Positions 22,775 to 31,080 of a stretch of 33,169 nucleotides of DNA are shown here, one piece after another. The position numbers and the translations under genes were made by a program. Source of the stretch: an uncultured bacterium (GTDB lineage Bacteria > Bacillota_I > Bacilli_A > RF39 > UBA660). The notes beneath the pieces were generated by a model, which saw only the letters and a list, made by a program, of their open reading frames with translations, was not told the origin of the DNA and searched no databases. Every line of letters starts with the position of its first letter. Position 1 is the stretch's first letter. Where the stretch lies: the NCBI GenBank assembly GCA_948433885.1, contig CAOJEC010000014.1:1-33169 (forward strand). The letters run 5' to 3'.

Positions 22775-22803
22775 AGTATAGCATCGGTCTCATTATTTGA
22801 CAA
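22775..22803 (-). promoter_or_regulatory. Promoter of the surface protein gene
   Basis: TTGTCA (22798-22803), a 17-nt spacer and TATACT (22775-22780) preceded by TGC (extended -10). Confidence 0.7.
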
Positions 22804-22806
22804 TCG

Positions 22807-22850
22807 ATATTTGCAAATATTTTGTCAAATTTACACAATTTTTGACAAAA
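22807..22850. promoter_or_regulatory. Two palindromes upstream of the surface protein promoter
   Basis: ATATTTGCAAATAT (22807-22820) is a perfect 14-bp palindrome 4 nt upstream of the -35 box. TTTTGTCAAA (22820-22829)/TTTGACAAAA (22841-22850) is a 10-bp inverted repeat with an 11-nt spacer. Both are candidate regulator sites. Confidence 0.45.
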
Positions 22851-22888
22851 AGCAAACACATATTATACATATCTTTAAAAGAGGAAAC

Positions 22889-22911
22889 AAAAAAAGAAAG
22901 CTCATGCTTTC
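22889..22911 (-). terminator. Terminator of the GH3 gene
   Basis: GAAAGC (22896-22901)/GCTTTC (22906-22911), loop TCAT, followed on the minus strand by seven T. It lies 10 nt past the stop. Confidence 0.8.
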
Positions 22912-22921
22912 CTCGTACATA

Positions 22922-24286
22922 TTACATCAAACCCTTATAATACTTCCAAGCCAACACTCTGAAGACCGCTCTATTGAGAACATCTTCCTTTACAGTTCCA
23001 TTTGTCACACTAGTCTTAATTTGCTCGAAAGTATTAGCTACATCACTCGTGATGATCAAATCGTTCCCAGCAGCCAATGCTTTGCCTCCTATATTGGAAA
23101 CATTCGTCATCGCTCCCATACTTATATCATCAGTTATCACTACCCCAGTGAACTTCAATTCGTTTCTAAGTAAGGCATGCACTTTTGCCGAAATAGAAGA
23201 TTCATTTGCACTGTCGATCGCTTCGACTGTATTGTGACTGACCATGACTGCTTCAGCTCCGGCATCGATACCTGCTTTGAAAGGTGGAATGTCTTCCTTC
23301 ATGATCGCTTCATAACTCTTCTTCGAAATCGAACCGCCCAAATGTGTATCGGCATTGCTTCCATATCCGGGAAAATGCTTCAAAGTATAAGAGACACCTA
23401 AACCTTTAGAAGCGCCGATCACCTCTTTAGCGAACTCGGCGGTTTCATTTGTGCCTTTTCCCAATGTTCTCGAGTAAATGTAGTCATTTTCATCGGTCGA
23501 AACGTCGACTACCGGAGCAAAATTTAAATTCAAGCCCAATCCTTTGAGAATGCTACTTTTTTTCTTCGCGTCTTCTCTGATCGCAGCCAACCCTCCTTCA
23601 TTGTATATTTCTTGAGAAGACTTAAATGGAGTCGCCGTCAAGGAAGGATTACTACTAATTCGACTTACTCTGCCTCCTTCCTCGTCGATCGCCGTCAAAA
23701 GTGGTATTTTAGAAGATCTTTGACTAGAACTTATCATTTCGACAACTTGAGTCTTACTTTTTCCTTTAAAATCGCGTTCAAAAAAGACAAAGCCTCCTAT
23801 ATTATACTTGTTTATTAGATCCGTTGCGCCACTTGTAGGATACCTGACGATCAATGTTTGCCCTATTTTTTCTTCTAAACTCATCGTTTGTAACTTTTGA
23901 AATGCCTTTGTGTAATGAACACTGAAGATACCATCATCCAACCACGAGTCGGGAATCTTTGATTCCTCGTTTACCGTATAATCCAAAACGGTATTGTCCT
24001 TCGAAGGCTCATCTTCTTTCGGTGGTTTAGTAGAATTATCTTTGTAATCTACCGATACTTCTGTACCTTCTTTTTCTTCCAATTCCTCTTTAGGGAATTC
24101 GTACAATTTTTCATCTTCATCTTCGACGACGACTGAATCTTCATCTTTATAAAGTATAATACCAGTCACATGTTTTATATTGTCTTCGACCTCTATTTGG
24201 TCATTTTCATTTTTCCAAAAAGCCGCGACCAAAACTAACATGACACAACCGATAAAAAATACAATAGCAGTAGTTTTCTTTTTCAT
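22922..24286 (-). CDS. Membrane-anchored beta-N-acetylhexosaminidase (GH3, NagZ-like)
   Basis: 454 aa. An N-terminal anchor (about 6-24, TTAIVFFIGCVMLVLVAAF), then a charged, acidic linker (about 30-115), then a single-domain GH3 TIM barrel. Motifs: EEGGRVSRI, LNFAPVVDV, KHFPGYGS followed by ADTHLGG (the Asp-His dyad of NagZ enzymes) and VVITDDISMGAM with the nucleophile Asp. It should remove N-acetylglucosamine from peptidoglycan fragments outside the cell. The start at 24286 is chosen because AAAGGGGA lies about 10 nt upstream; an upstream in-frame ATG (24349) sits only a few bases from the predicted transcription start. It has its own promoter and terminator. Confidence 0.88.
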   Translation of the reverse strand: MKKKTTAIVFFIGCVMLVLVAAFWKNENDQIEVEDNIKHVTGIILYKDEDSVVVEDEDEKLYEFPKEELEEKEGTEVSVDYKDNSTKPPKEDEPSKDNTVLDYTVNEESKIPDSWLDDGIFSVHYTKAFQKLQTMSLEEKIGQTLIVRYPTSGATDLINKYNIGGFVFFERDFKGKSKTQVVEMISSSQRSSKIPLLTAIDEEGGRVSRISSNPSLTATPFKSSQEIYNEGGLAAIREDAKKKSSILKGLGLNLNFAPVVDVSTDENDYIYSRTLGKGTNETAEFAKEVIGASKGLGVSYTLKHFPGYGSNADTHLGGSISKKSYEAIMKEDIPPFKAGIDAGAEAVMVSHNTVEAIDSANESSISAKVHALLRNELKFTGVVITDDISMGAMTNVSNIGGKALAAGNDLIITSDVANTFEQIKTSVTNGTVKEDVLNRAVFRVLAWKYYKGLM

Positions 24287-24362
24287 CAAAATATCCCCTT
24301 TGTTATCATTATTATGGACTATCATGCCTAAAACAAAACAGTCTATCATTCATTTCTATCAA

Positions 24363-24391
24363 ATTATAACATCATCGCGACTATCTATCAA
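24363..24391 (-). promoter_or_regulatory. Promoter of the GH3 gene
   Basis: TTGATA (24386-24391), a 17-nt spacer and TATAAT (24363-24368) preceded by TGT. It is back to back with the Nudix promoter; the two -35 boxes are 9 nt apart. Confidence 0.75.
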
Positions 24392-24400
24392 ACTAAATCG

Positions 24401-24429
24401 TTGGCAATTATCCTATAAAATGCTATAAT
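24401..24429 (+). promoter_or_regulatory. Promoter of the Nudix/Ppx operon
   Basis: TTGGCA (24401-24406), a 17-nt spacer and TATAAT (24424-24429). The predicted start near 24436 lies downstream of the ATG at 24431, which supports the start codon at 24449. Confidence 0.7.
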
Positions 24430-24448
24430 TATGACAGTAGGAGATAAA

Positions 24449-25069
24449 ATGGAATACTTAGATTATTACGACGAAAATGACAATTATCTCGGATTCGAAA
24501 CGAGAGAAAAAGTTCATAGTGAGGGACTTTGGCATAAGACAGTTCACAATTGGCTATATACTCACGATGGTAAAGCAATATTTCAAGTGCGAATGGATGC
24601 ACACAAGTTATATACTACTTCATCCGGCCACGTGGATAAGGGAGAAAGTATCGAAGAAGCATTCAAAAGAGAGACGAAAGAAGAAATCAGATTGAACTTG
24701 GACGCTTCCACTGCAAAACGGATCAAGATCATCAATTGGCAAATGGATACTGTTAAAAAAGATGGTTCTATCATCAAAGACCGCGCTAAAGCATCGGTCT
24801 TCATCGTCCCGTTTGAAGGTGATTATCGAGATTTTAAATTCGACGAATCCGAAGTTGAAGGTGTAGGCTTTGTCGACGCCAAAGAAGCTTTAAAATTGTT
24901 TGCAGGAGAACTTGAAGAAATCGAAATAAAGATGGTCAAAAAAGGCGATCACGAAAACATAAATATCGATAGAAAAGTGACAATAGGAGACTTCCTCGTC
25001 ATGCCAAATGAAACAGCAATGGAAAAATACGGCTTCATATTGAGAGCAATCTTAGAAGAAATAAAATAA
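24449..25069 (+). CDS. Nudix hydrolase, Idi/YfcD-like
   Basis: 206 aa. The start region EYLDYYDENDNYLGFETR and WHKTVHNWLY matches the isopentenyl-diphosphate isomerase-like Nudix subgroup. The Nudix box is perfect: G60-x5-E66-x7-R74-E75-x2-E78-E79 in GHVDKGESIEEAFKRETKEEI. It should hydrolyse a nucleoside-diphosphate-linked or related diphosphate; the substrate is not predictable. Start 24449 follows TAGGAGA, and the upstream ATG (24431) would lie at or before the transcript start. The C-terminal 45 residues extend beyond the core fold. The Ppx-like gene follows 16 nt downstream. Confidence 0.88.
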   Translation: MEYLDYYDENDNYLGFETREKVHSEGLWHKTVHNWLYTHDGKAIFQVRMDAHKLYTTSSGHVDKGESIEEAFKRETKEEIRLNLDASTAKRIKIINWQMDTVKKDGSIIKDRAKASVFIVPFEGDYRDFKFDESEVEGVGFVDAKEALKLFAGELEEIEIKMVKKGDHENINIDRKVTIGDFLVMPNETAMEKYGFILRAILEEIK

Positions 25070-25085
25070 TTTAGGAGCAAAGAAA

Positions 25086-25985
25086 ATGAACGAAATAGAA
25101 TATTATATAGATTTAGGTTCTTCCACTATAAAAGTATACTCATATGAAGAAAATTTAAATCTTCTAGAAGAACACTCTATATATTTTAAAAATGGATTTG
25201 ATAAAGAAAAAGGAATAAGCAAAGAAAATCAAACCGAGCTGATCGATTACTTCAAAACTATAAAAGAAAAGTATAATCTTCTCTATGAAAACACTCACAT
25301 ATATGTCACAGGTATATTTAGAGAATTGAGTCATTCAAAACAAAGAGAATTGATAAAGATGATGAATGACACTTTCGATTTACACTTTAACATCATTAGT
25401 CACGGTATCGAAAATTATTTGCTAGGTAAAGCTATGCAAAACGATTATAACGGTAAAAAGGTTCTCATTATAAATATGGGTGGTAAGACAACCGAACTCG
25501 TAACTTTTAAAGGAGATAAAATAACCGACACTCAAAATTTAAAAGTAGGCGTAGCAGATCTTTTAAATAATTTTGATAAAGTGAACGACGAATACAGTAA
25601 AAACACTGTAGAAGAAATGGATGAATTTGTTGCTGAGAAGATATCCAATTTGAATTTAGATAGTGATTATGAATGTGCAATTTTCACAGGAGGAGAAGAA
25701 CGCTTTGAATTGCTAACAGGATTTAACTTAGTAGAAAACGATCTATTCGACGATGGAATACATAAATATAAACTCGATCTAGAAGATTATATAGAGGGTA
25801 CTAAAAAAGTCTTTTATGAAATTTCTCTAGAAAAATTGTACTCTCTCATGCCCGGAAATCCAAAATGGATGGATGGTGCTAGATCGGGAGCTATAATCCC
25901 ACTCACTATCTTTAAGAAAGCGAAGATCAAATGGATAATTCCTTCCGATTTAAATCTCATAAATGGAGTTATAAACGATAAATAA
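25086..25985 (+). CDS. Ppx/GppA-like actin-fold phosphatase
   Basis: 299 aa, about the length of short Ppx/GppA proteins. The phosphate-1 loop is YYIDLGSSTIKVYSY (6-20) and the phosphate-2 loop is LIINMGGKTTELVTF (about 127-141); the family usually has DIGGGSTEL here, so one Gly is Lys and the Asp is Asn. TGIFRELSH (75-83) corresponds to the 'T.A.R.A.N' segment. Hydrolysis of polyphosphate or pppGpp is possible but the loop changes leave it open. TTTAGGAG precedes the ATG. It is cotranscribed with the Nudix gene and ended by the hairpin at 25997. Confidence 0.75.
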   Translation: MNEIEYYIDLGSSTIKVYSYEENLNLLEEHSIYFKNGFDKEKGISKENQTELIDYFKTIKEKYNLLYENTHIYVTGIFRELSHSKQRELIKMMNDTFDLHFNIISHGIENYLLGKAMQNDYNGKKVLIINMGGKTTELVTFKGDKITDTQNLKVGVADLLNNFDKVNDEYSKNTVEEMDEFVAEKISNLNLDSDYECAIFTGGEERFELLTGFNLVENDLFDDGIHKYKLDLEDYIEGTKKVFYEISLEKLYSLMPGNPKWMDGARSGAIIPLTIFKKAKIKWIIPSDLNLINGVINDK

Positions 25986-25996
25986 AGAAAATTCTT

Positions 25997-26017
25997 GCAT
26001 TCGATCGAATGCTTTTT
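25997..26017 (+). terminator. Terminator of the Nudix/Ppx operon
   Basis: The perfect palindrome GCATTCGATCGAATGC (25997-26012) followed by TTTTTC. Confidence 0.85.
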
Positions 26018-26053
26018 CTTTTGTAAATTTATTTTATCATCAAGTAAAAATTG

Positions 26054-26062
26054 TGATATAAT
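26054..26062 (+). promoter_or_regulatory. Extended -10 promoter of the 26088 gene
   Basis: TGATATAAT with TATAAT at 26057-26062. I see no good -35 box, which fits an extended -10 promoter. Confidence 0.5.
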
Positions 26063-26087
26063 TGTCTAGACGAGGAGAAACCATAAA

Positions 26088-26438
26088 ATGCTGTTAAAAA
26101 TAGAAATTTTTGAAAAAATATCGAACATTTACAGTTCAGAACTCACAATAGACCTAAAAAATAAAAAGACAACTTATAAAAAAGGAAACACGACGATTCA
26201 AGAAAAGGAATTGACGACACCTGAAAAAGAAATAGCTAATCTTCTTAAAGACTATATCACTTATTGGAAAAGTGAAGATTCATCGCCGGACACAAAAGAT
26301 GAAGGAAGATCGATCGATATTCATATAATCTATGAGGAACATTCGATAAATTATAATTTTCAAAACGAATTTCCCATCGACTTAGAGGAATTCATAAAAA
26401 ATCTAAAAAACAAAGTCGATATCGATAAAGAAAGATAA
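26088..26438 (+). CDS. Hypothetical protein, 116 aa
   Basis: I do not recognise this protein. It is small, charged and soluble, rich in Lys, Glu and Ile, with alternating strands at the start (LLKIEIFEKI, SSELTIDLKNKKTTYKKG), a helix (EKEIANLLKDYITYW) and a strand-helix end. No motif, signal peptide or cysteine cluster is seen. GAGGAGA lies about 10 nt before the ATG. A stem of AAAGAAAG/CTTTCTTT overlaps the stop and may terminate it. It is monocistronic. Confidence 0.6.
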   Translation: MLLKIEIFEKISNIYSSELTIDLKNKKTTYKKGNTTIQEKELTTPEKEIANLLKDYITYWKSEDSSPDTKDEGRSIDIHIIYEEHSINYNFQNEFPIDLEEFIKNLKNKVDIDKER

Positions 26439-26589
26439 CCTTTCTTTTAAAATGCGTTTATTTAAGATAACTCTTCAAATTATCTCCTGCCCTCTTTTTT
26501 CGAGAACTTTAGATTGAATTCGAGGACTTATTGCACCCTTATTAAATTTCGTGCACTTTAATTTTAATTCAAGCGAAAAAAGAAAATAC

Positions 26590-26618
26590 TTGACATATCG
26601 ACAAAAATAGTATAGAAT
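26590..26618 (+). promoter_or_regulatory. Promoter of the 26647 gene
   Basis: TTGACA (26590-26595), a 17-nt spacer and TAGAAT (26613-26618), 28 nt before the ATG. The rest of 26439-26646 shows no gene. Confidence 0.75.
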
Positions 26619-26646
26619 ACATTCACGTAAAAAGGGGGATTTTACA

Positions 26647-27150
26647 ATGTTTATTATAGGAATAATCGATGCTTGTGTCGAAATGTCAAAAAGAGCTATA
26701 GCAATACAAGAAAAAGGACTAGATGCTTTCACTGAAGTCAAGCCAAACTCGGTACTCAATATCGAAGGTAAATCGAGAGAACAAGTAAAAGCAGAACTTT
26801 TGGAAAGTTACAAATGTAGGATAGAAGATTTGAAGCAGCAATACGAGTTTGCCTGTGCTACTTCATCCGTTGAAGATATCACCGCAGCATTAGAAAGATC
26901 TAAAAGGATAATTTCTGACATAGAACAACAATACGAAAATTTAAAAGGAAAGTTAAGTTGGGCTGCGAGAGAAGGCGAAAAAGCTCGCTCTAATGGAATA
27001 AGAATTTCTGCTCATAGATTCGACGCAATTAAATCAGAAACACAAACTGCACTTATAGATTTAACTCAAACTTTAAAGTGGAGACAAAATTTTAGTAGAC
27101 AATTGGAAGAAATTTGTGAAGAAAAGACACACAAAAAAGTGACTATATAG
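26647..27150 (+). CDS. Hypothetical coiled-coil protein, 167 aa
   Basis: I do not recognise the family. After a short hydrophobic start (MFIIGIIDACVEM) the protein is almost entirely charged helix: REQVKAELLESYKCRIEDLKQQYEFA, SKRIISDIEQQYENLKGKL, then SETQTALIDLTQTL to the end. The heptad-like spacing points to coiled coils and oligomers. GGGGGA lies about 8 nt upstream of the ATG, and a near-consensus promoter precedes it. It is convergent with the membrane gene at 27159 and shares a terminator with it. Confidence 0.65.
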   Translation: MFIIGIIDACVEMSKRAIAIQEKGLDAFTEVKPNSVLNIEGKSREQVKAELLESYKCRIEDLKQQYEFACATSSVEDITAALERSKRIISDIEQQYENLKGKLSWAAREGEKARSNGIRISAHRFDAIKSETQTALIDLTQTLKWRQNFSRQLEEICEEKTHKKVTI

Positions 27151-27160
27151 CCACTTTTTT
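27133..27160. terminator. Shared terminator of convergent genes
   Basis: AAAAAAGTG (27133-27141)/CACTTTTTT (27152-27160), with CTATATAG inside the loop. A- and T-runs on either side serve both strands. It overlaps both stop codons. Confidence 0.8.
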
Positions 27161-28340
27161 ATTTTATATTTTTTTCGTATTCGACATCGGTCACGTCGTA
27201 ACTTTGTTTCTTAGAAATATATCCCAAGATCTTTTGAGATCCCCATCCTACTAGAGCCAAAACGAAGAAGTAAACTACGCCGAATATGGTAAACTGAGGA
27301 GCAGATTCTTGGAACAAACCGATAATCGCTGCCCCGGCACTCATCGATGTGACAATAGTCAAACTGTTGACTGACTTGTTCGTCACATCTCCTTTTATAT
27401 TGTTGAACTGCTTTTGAGCAGAATTAACGTAGTTTTGAGTCATACCCCAAAGATACTGAATATAATTCAAAGTATCACGAAGGGTCTCGTACCTATAACC
27501 CGATATAGCCAAAAATTCGGCCAATTCTTCATCGCTCTTGGCAATCTTTTCTCTCGTCGAAATATACGTACTCATTTGTTTAATACGTCCATCTATCAAG
27601 TTGATAGTCTTCGCATAACCTTCGATTTTACTAGTAAATTTGACAATTTCAGATCCTTTGACTTTCACGTGTTCTTTAACTTCATCGATGCGTTCCCAAA
27701 TGATACGGTGAATATTCAAATATCTATGCATTTGACCCTTAAATTCACGAATGAAAATCTGTTCCTCGATGTATCTTTCGATCTTTTCTGAAAATTGTGT
27801 CTTGTTATTGATAAAATAGTATTTATCACCACGTATCACATCGTATTTATCGTTTTGAAATTCGAAATATTTTTGTTTCTCTGTTCTCGTAAGCAACTCT
27901 CTCATGTCTTCGGGAGTAGCCTTTTCACAAACGATGAAATAAGGATACACATTTTCGATACCCGCAAGTTCTTTAGGAACAGGAGCTCCTAAACTGAAAA
28001 GATAATTCAATGCAGGAGATAACTTGTTCTCATAATAATCTTGTACTTCATCTATATCCGCGAACAGCGTATCTTCCGACACTTCCTTGTTGTTGAGAGT
28101 GATGAGACCATCTTCGAATATTTTTACCTCTATTCCGAGTGCTGTCGTAAAAGTTACGAACTCCTCACCGGAAACACCATAATCGATGCGTCCTATTTCC
28201 AAATTTTTTCTAAATTCGGCCATTTTGTCAGGGTCCAAATTCAATTCAGTTTTACACTCTCTCAAGAAATCGTAGATTTCCGACAATTGTAACATCGTTC
28301 TTTGAAACCAGCCACCAATATAAACATTACTTATTTTCAT
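27159..28340 (-). CDS. Hypothetical two-span membrane protein with CorA-like topology
   Basis: 393 aa from the ATG at 28340, chosen because AGAGGAGA lies upstream; the open frame extends to 28457 but into the preceding GNAT gene. A mixed alpha/beta N-terminal part (about 1-170), a long helical region (about 185-330) with coiled-coil character, then two membrane spans (about 331-350 and 356-378) and a short charged tail. The long helix leading into two C-terminal spans recalls CorA/RMD1-type proteins, but the GMN signature of CorA channels is absent, so I do not claim transport. It lies 13 nt after the GNAT gene, probably in one operon. Confidence 0.6.
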   Translation of the reverse strand: MKISNVYIGGWFQRTMLQLSEIYDFLRECKTELNLDPDKMAEFRKNLEIGRIDYGVSGEEFVTFTTALGIEVKIFEDGLITLNNKEVSEDTLFADIDEVQDYYENKLSPALNYLFSLGAPVPKELAGIENVYPYFIVCEKATPEDMRELLTRTEKQKYFEFQNDKYDVIRGDKYYFINNKTQFSEKIERYIEEQIFIREFKGQMHRYLNIHRIIWERIDEVKEHVKVKGSEIVKFTSKIEGYAKTINLIDGRIKQMSTYISTREKIAKSDEELAEFLAISGYRYETLRDTLNYIQYLWGMTQNYVNSAQKQFNNIKGDVTNKSVNSLTIVTSMSAGAAIIGLFQESAPQFTIFGVVYFFVLALVGWGSQKILGYISKKQSYDVTDVEYEKNIK

Positions 28341-28353
28341 ATACTTCTCCTCT

Positions 28354-28791
28354 TTAAACTTCCTTTGTAAAAAATTTTGCATCCATAACTTCGAAACCAT
28401 ATTTGTGATACAGTCCATGAGCTGCTTCTCTGAAATTTTTTGACCACAATTCCACACATTTACAACCGTGTTCTTTTGCGATTCTAAAACTTTCGTCCAA
28501 CAGCAAAGTACCTATGTGACTTCGTCGCATGTCGGATCTTACACATACGTGGTTCAAAATTGCAAAAGTGTTCATGTCTTCGTATATAGTCGGAATGACT
28601 GTAATTTTCGTATGTGCAACTACTTCATCGTCGACTAGTCCTATCAAATATATTTGATTTTTGTCGTTTTCGTTTTCTTTAAATACTCTCTTTGCGTACT
28701 CCAAACTTGTCTTTTCATCGAAACATTCGTCACATAGACGTATGATTTGTTCTACATCTTCGAAAGTAGCAACTCTAAATTTTACATCCAT
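28354..28791 (-). CDS. GNAT-family N-acetyltransferase
   Basis: 145 aa, the size of a single GNAT domain. Motif A, the acetyl-CoA loop, is VRSDMRRSHIGTLLLDESFRIA (about 88-109) with R-R-S-H-I-G; motif B is CVELWSKN, followed by AAHGLYHKYGFE (about 122-133). The N-terminal strand-helix FRVATFEDVEQIIRLCDECF is typical. The acceptor is unknown. GAGGGAG lies before the ATG, and TATAAT on the minus strand at 28819-28824 is the likely -10. The next gene starts 13 nt downstream. Confidence 0.88.
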   Translation of the reverse strand: MDVKFRVATFEDVEQIIRLCDECFDEKTSLEYAKRVFKENENDKNQIYLIGLVDDEVVAHTKITVIPTIYEDMNTFAILNHVCVRSDMRRSHIGTLLLDESFRIAKEHGCKCVELWSKNFREAAHGLYHKYGFEVMDAKFFTKEV

Positions 28792-28911
28792 TTTTTATAC
28801 TCCCTCTATCATAAAACAATTATATCGTAATTACTCGAAAAATGAAAGAACAAAAATCATTCGAACAAAAGTTGTGTGTAAAAAAATGGCAGTTGCTAAT
28901 TTAAACAAAAC

Positions 28912-28931
28912 AAAAACCACCCGAGGTGGCT
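28912..28931 (-). terminator. Terminator of the NAD operon
   Basis: On the minus strand GCCACC-TCG-GGTGGT (28930-28916) followed by TTTTGTTTTG. It lies 7 nt past the stop of the Nudix-type regulator. Confidence 0.7.
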
Positions 28932-28937
28932 CGATTT

Positions 28938-29765
28938 TCATTTTTTATATTTGAACAGTGCCGATGGTCGATGTCCCCCACCGGTCTTCATCTTATTGGT
29001 TTTTACTACTCTCTTGGCGATGATTCTTCGGAAGGCAGGATCTAGCAATTTCTTACCTAAGATGACCTCGTACACTTGCTGTAATTCTCCTAAAGTAAAT
29101 AACTCTGGCATCATGTTGAATACCACATCGGTATATTCCAACTTGTTTCTAAGTCTTTCTAAGCCAGCCAAAATGACGAGAGGGTGATCGAAAGCCAAAA
29201 GATCGTTTTTCAATATTTCGAAAGAATATCTATCAGTAGTAGATTCTCTTAAAACCTTTTTAATTGTGAAATGAATTGTATTCGTCCCGTCATCCAAAAC
29301 GATGTCAACTACGTTGTCTTTTTCTTCATATAAAGTAACATCGAACCAAGATGCTCCCGCGTTCAACTTGTCTTTTAGGCGATTTTTATCTACGAGAGCC
29401 ATATAGGAAGTCGAAATGACGCGCATTCTAGGATCCCTATCGACTTCGCCATATGTATACAATTGCTCGAGATAAATATTCTCCAAATTGGTTTCACTTT
29501 TCAATATACGTTTTGGAGCCTCATCTAAAGCCTCATCTACCTGAACGAAACCTCCCGGCAAACACCACTTGTCTTTAAAAGGATGATTTCCCCTTTTGAC
29601 AAGAAGCACACTCATCTTTTTCTTGTCGGTTTTACGATAATTATCAGCTTCTTCATTGGACACACTGAACATCAAAATGTCCGTGGTCAAGGCCAATCTA
29701 TCGAATTTAGAGGGATCATATTCTTTCAAAAACTCCCCTTCCGTAGCATATATTTTGTTGTCCAT
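28938..29765 (-). CDS. NrtR-like regulator: degenerate Nudix domain plus winged helix
   Basis: 275 aa. A Nudix domain (about 22-150) with LTTDILMF and KDKWCLPGGFV is followed by a C-terminal winged-helix part (about 195-275: LEYTDVVFNMMPELFTLGELQQVYE, LLDPAFRRIIAK, GGGHRPSALFKY) as in the NrtR/COG4111 group. The Nudix box (72-91) reads G-x5-E-x7-R-I-L-K-S-E, so two catalytic glutamates are lost. NrtR proteins use this pocket to sense ADP-ribose and repress NAD genes. It is the last gene after nadE, nadD, pncC and nadK, which supports a regulatory role for this transcript. Confidence 0.82.
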   Translation of the reverse strand: MDNKIYATEGEFLKEYDPSKFDRLALTTDILMFSVSNEEADNYRKTDKKKMSVLLVKRGNHPFKDKWCLPGGFVQVDEALDEAPKRILKSETNLENIYLEQLYTYGEVDRDPRMRVISTSYMALVDKNRLKDKLNAGASWFDVTLYEEKDNVVDIVLDDGTNTIHFTIKKVLRESTTDRYSFEILKNDLLAFDHPLVILAGLERLRNKLEYTDVVFNMMPELFTLGELQQVYEVILGKKLLDPAFRRIIAKRVVKTNKMKTGGGHRPSALFKYKK

Positions 29766-29809
29766 AAAATCATACCTCTCTCAAAGTGCTCGTGCACGTT
29801 TATTATAAC

Positions 29810-30616
29810 CTAAAAACGCCTGTTAAGCAATTTTTCGTTAACTTTCTGAGTAAAACTGTGATGATCAGATCTCAGTCGAGAAATTTTTCTTTGAGCTAAT
29901 CGCGTTTCTATATTTGTCACCCCGACATAATGTTGGTTCTTCCCGTCGATGGTTATGATCAAATCGTCATTTTCGAATGGTTCTATTTTTATAGTTTTAT
30001 CGGGCGACACTATAAGAGAGTTTTGCAAAGACATATAGACACTAGAATTGATAGGAGCCATCGGCGTCACTTGCAAACAGGAGAAAGTATCGAAGACTAT
30101 GCTTCCACCATAACTCAAATTGTGTGCAGTAGACCCTGTCTAAGTCGCGACGATTAAGCCATCACTCACCAAACTTTCCAACTTATCTCCATCGATATAG
30201 ATGTTAGCCTTCGTCAATTTCAAGTCTGCTGCCCGAACTACGATCTCATTCAACGAAAAGAATCTCGATACGCCAGTTTTATGAGTGACAATGGTTTCTT
30301 GAATGCCGATCTCGTCGATTTTATAATTTCCTGTTTTTAAGTCATCGAGAAAAGAATTCAATTCTTCCATTTTTATTTCTTGCAAAAATCCCAACGTGCC
30401 GACATTGATTCCTACATATATGACATCTTCATCGAAATTGCTGCTTTCGACCATAGATAAAAATGTACCGTCTCCACCTACCGCCACCGCTAAATCGTAG
30501 TCTTCGTCATCTATTACATACCCTTGTTCGACAAAACATTTGGCTACTGTCGCGGCATGTCGACGAGATTCATCCACATCTCTTATAAAAAACGCTACTT
30601 TATGTAAGTTCTTCAT
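29810..30616 (-). pseudogene. nadK: NAD kinase gene with an in-frame TAG
   Basis: One continuous frame of 268 codons broken only by TAG at 30142-30140 (codon 159). The 5' part has GGDGTF (47-52), the ATP-binding and catalytic GGDG motif, YVGINVGTLGFLQEI (67-81) and SLNEIVV with NE at 123-124. After DGLIVAT comes the TAG, then TGSTAHNLSYGGS and VTPMAPINSSVY, the conserved nicotinamide/ATP-site segments of NAD kinases, to the normal end. TCG to TAG is a one-base change that would restore a Ser in the T-x-TGST loop. A truncated protein would lack the NAD site. NAD kinase is normally essential, so a sequencing error, suppression or a second copy elsewhere should be considered. It overlaps pncC by 4 nt. 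Confidence 0.88.
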
Positions 30617-31080
30617 CTTATTGTCTCGAGCAATTTATCTTCTATTGCTGCAATAACCAAATCTTTGTTCTCTGCTCGGGTATCTTTGTCGACCTCGATC
30701 GTGAAATCTTCATACCCCTCTTTTTCCTTATCGTAAATACTTACGAACACGACATCATCTTTGCCACGAATGTTATTTTGATCGGCTCTTTTCAATTTAC
30801 CAGTTACACCTACTCCATAATCGGACTTTGAAAACTCGACTATATTTTTACTCATTTCTCTGGCCGTTTCTATGCTGTAAACGCTGTATTTTTCGATAAC
30901 TTTCTCATCGACACCCATTTCGATTTTATATTCGTTCGAATAAGTGACTGCACTGAACTTCAATACTTCACTAGCGCCTTCGATATTCGTTATCGCATTT
31001 ACGACACCACCACCCGTACAAGATTCCATCGTACTTATCGTCTTATGCTTTTCCTTCAAAAGTTCTACTACTCTTTTCAT
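30613..31080 (-). CDS. pncC: Nicotinamide-nucleotide amidase (CinA C-terminal type)
   Basis: 155 aa, the length of a stand-alone PncC without the CinA N-terminal domain. TMESCTGGGVVNAIT (17-31) holds the catalytic Ser (S20 in ESCTGG); SAVTYSNEYKIEMGV (43-57) holds the dyad lysine in the YSNExK block; DYGVGVTGKL (87-96) is the phosphate loop. It converts NMN to NaMN, returning nicotinamide-containing nucleotide to the NadD step. Its start overlaps the nadD stop (ATGA) and its stop overlaps the nadK start (ATGA), so translation is coupled through three genes. Confidence 0.88.
   Translation of the reverse strand: MKRVVELLKEKHKTISTMESCTGGGVVNAITNIEGASEVLKFSAVTYSNEYKIEMGVDEKVIEKYSVYSIETAREMSKNIVEFSKSDYGVGVTGKLKRADQNNIRGKDDVVFVSIYDKEKEGYEDFTIEVDKDTRAENKDLVIAAIEDKLLETIR

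Noticed and set aside
26475-26759. 94-aa minus-strand open frame
   Set aside because: It crosses the consensus promoter and the start of the 26647 gene, and has no ribosome site.
30140-30142. TAG reassigned to an amino acid in this organism
   Set aside because: TAG is the normal stop of other genes here (7739-7741, 16423-16425, 27148-27150).
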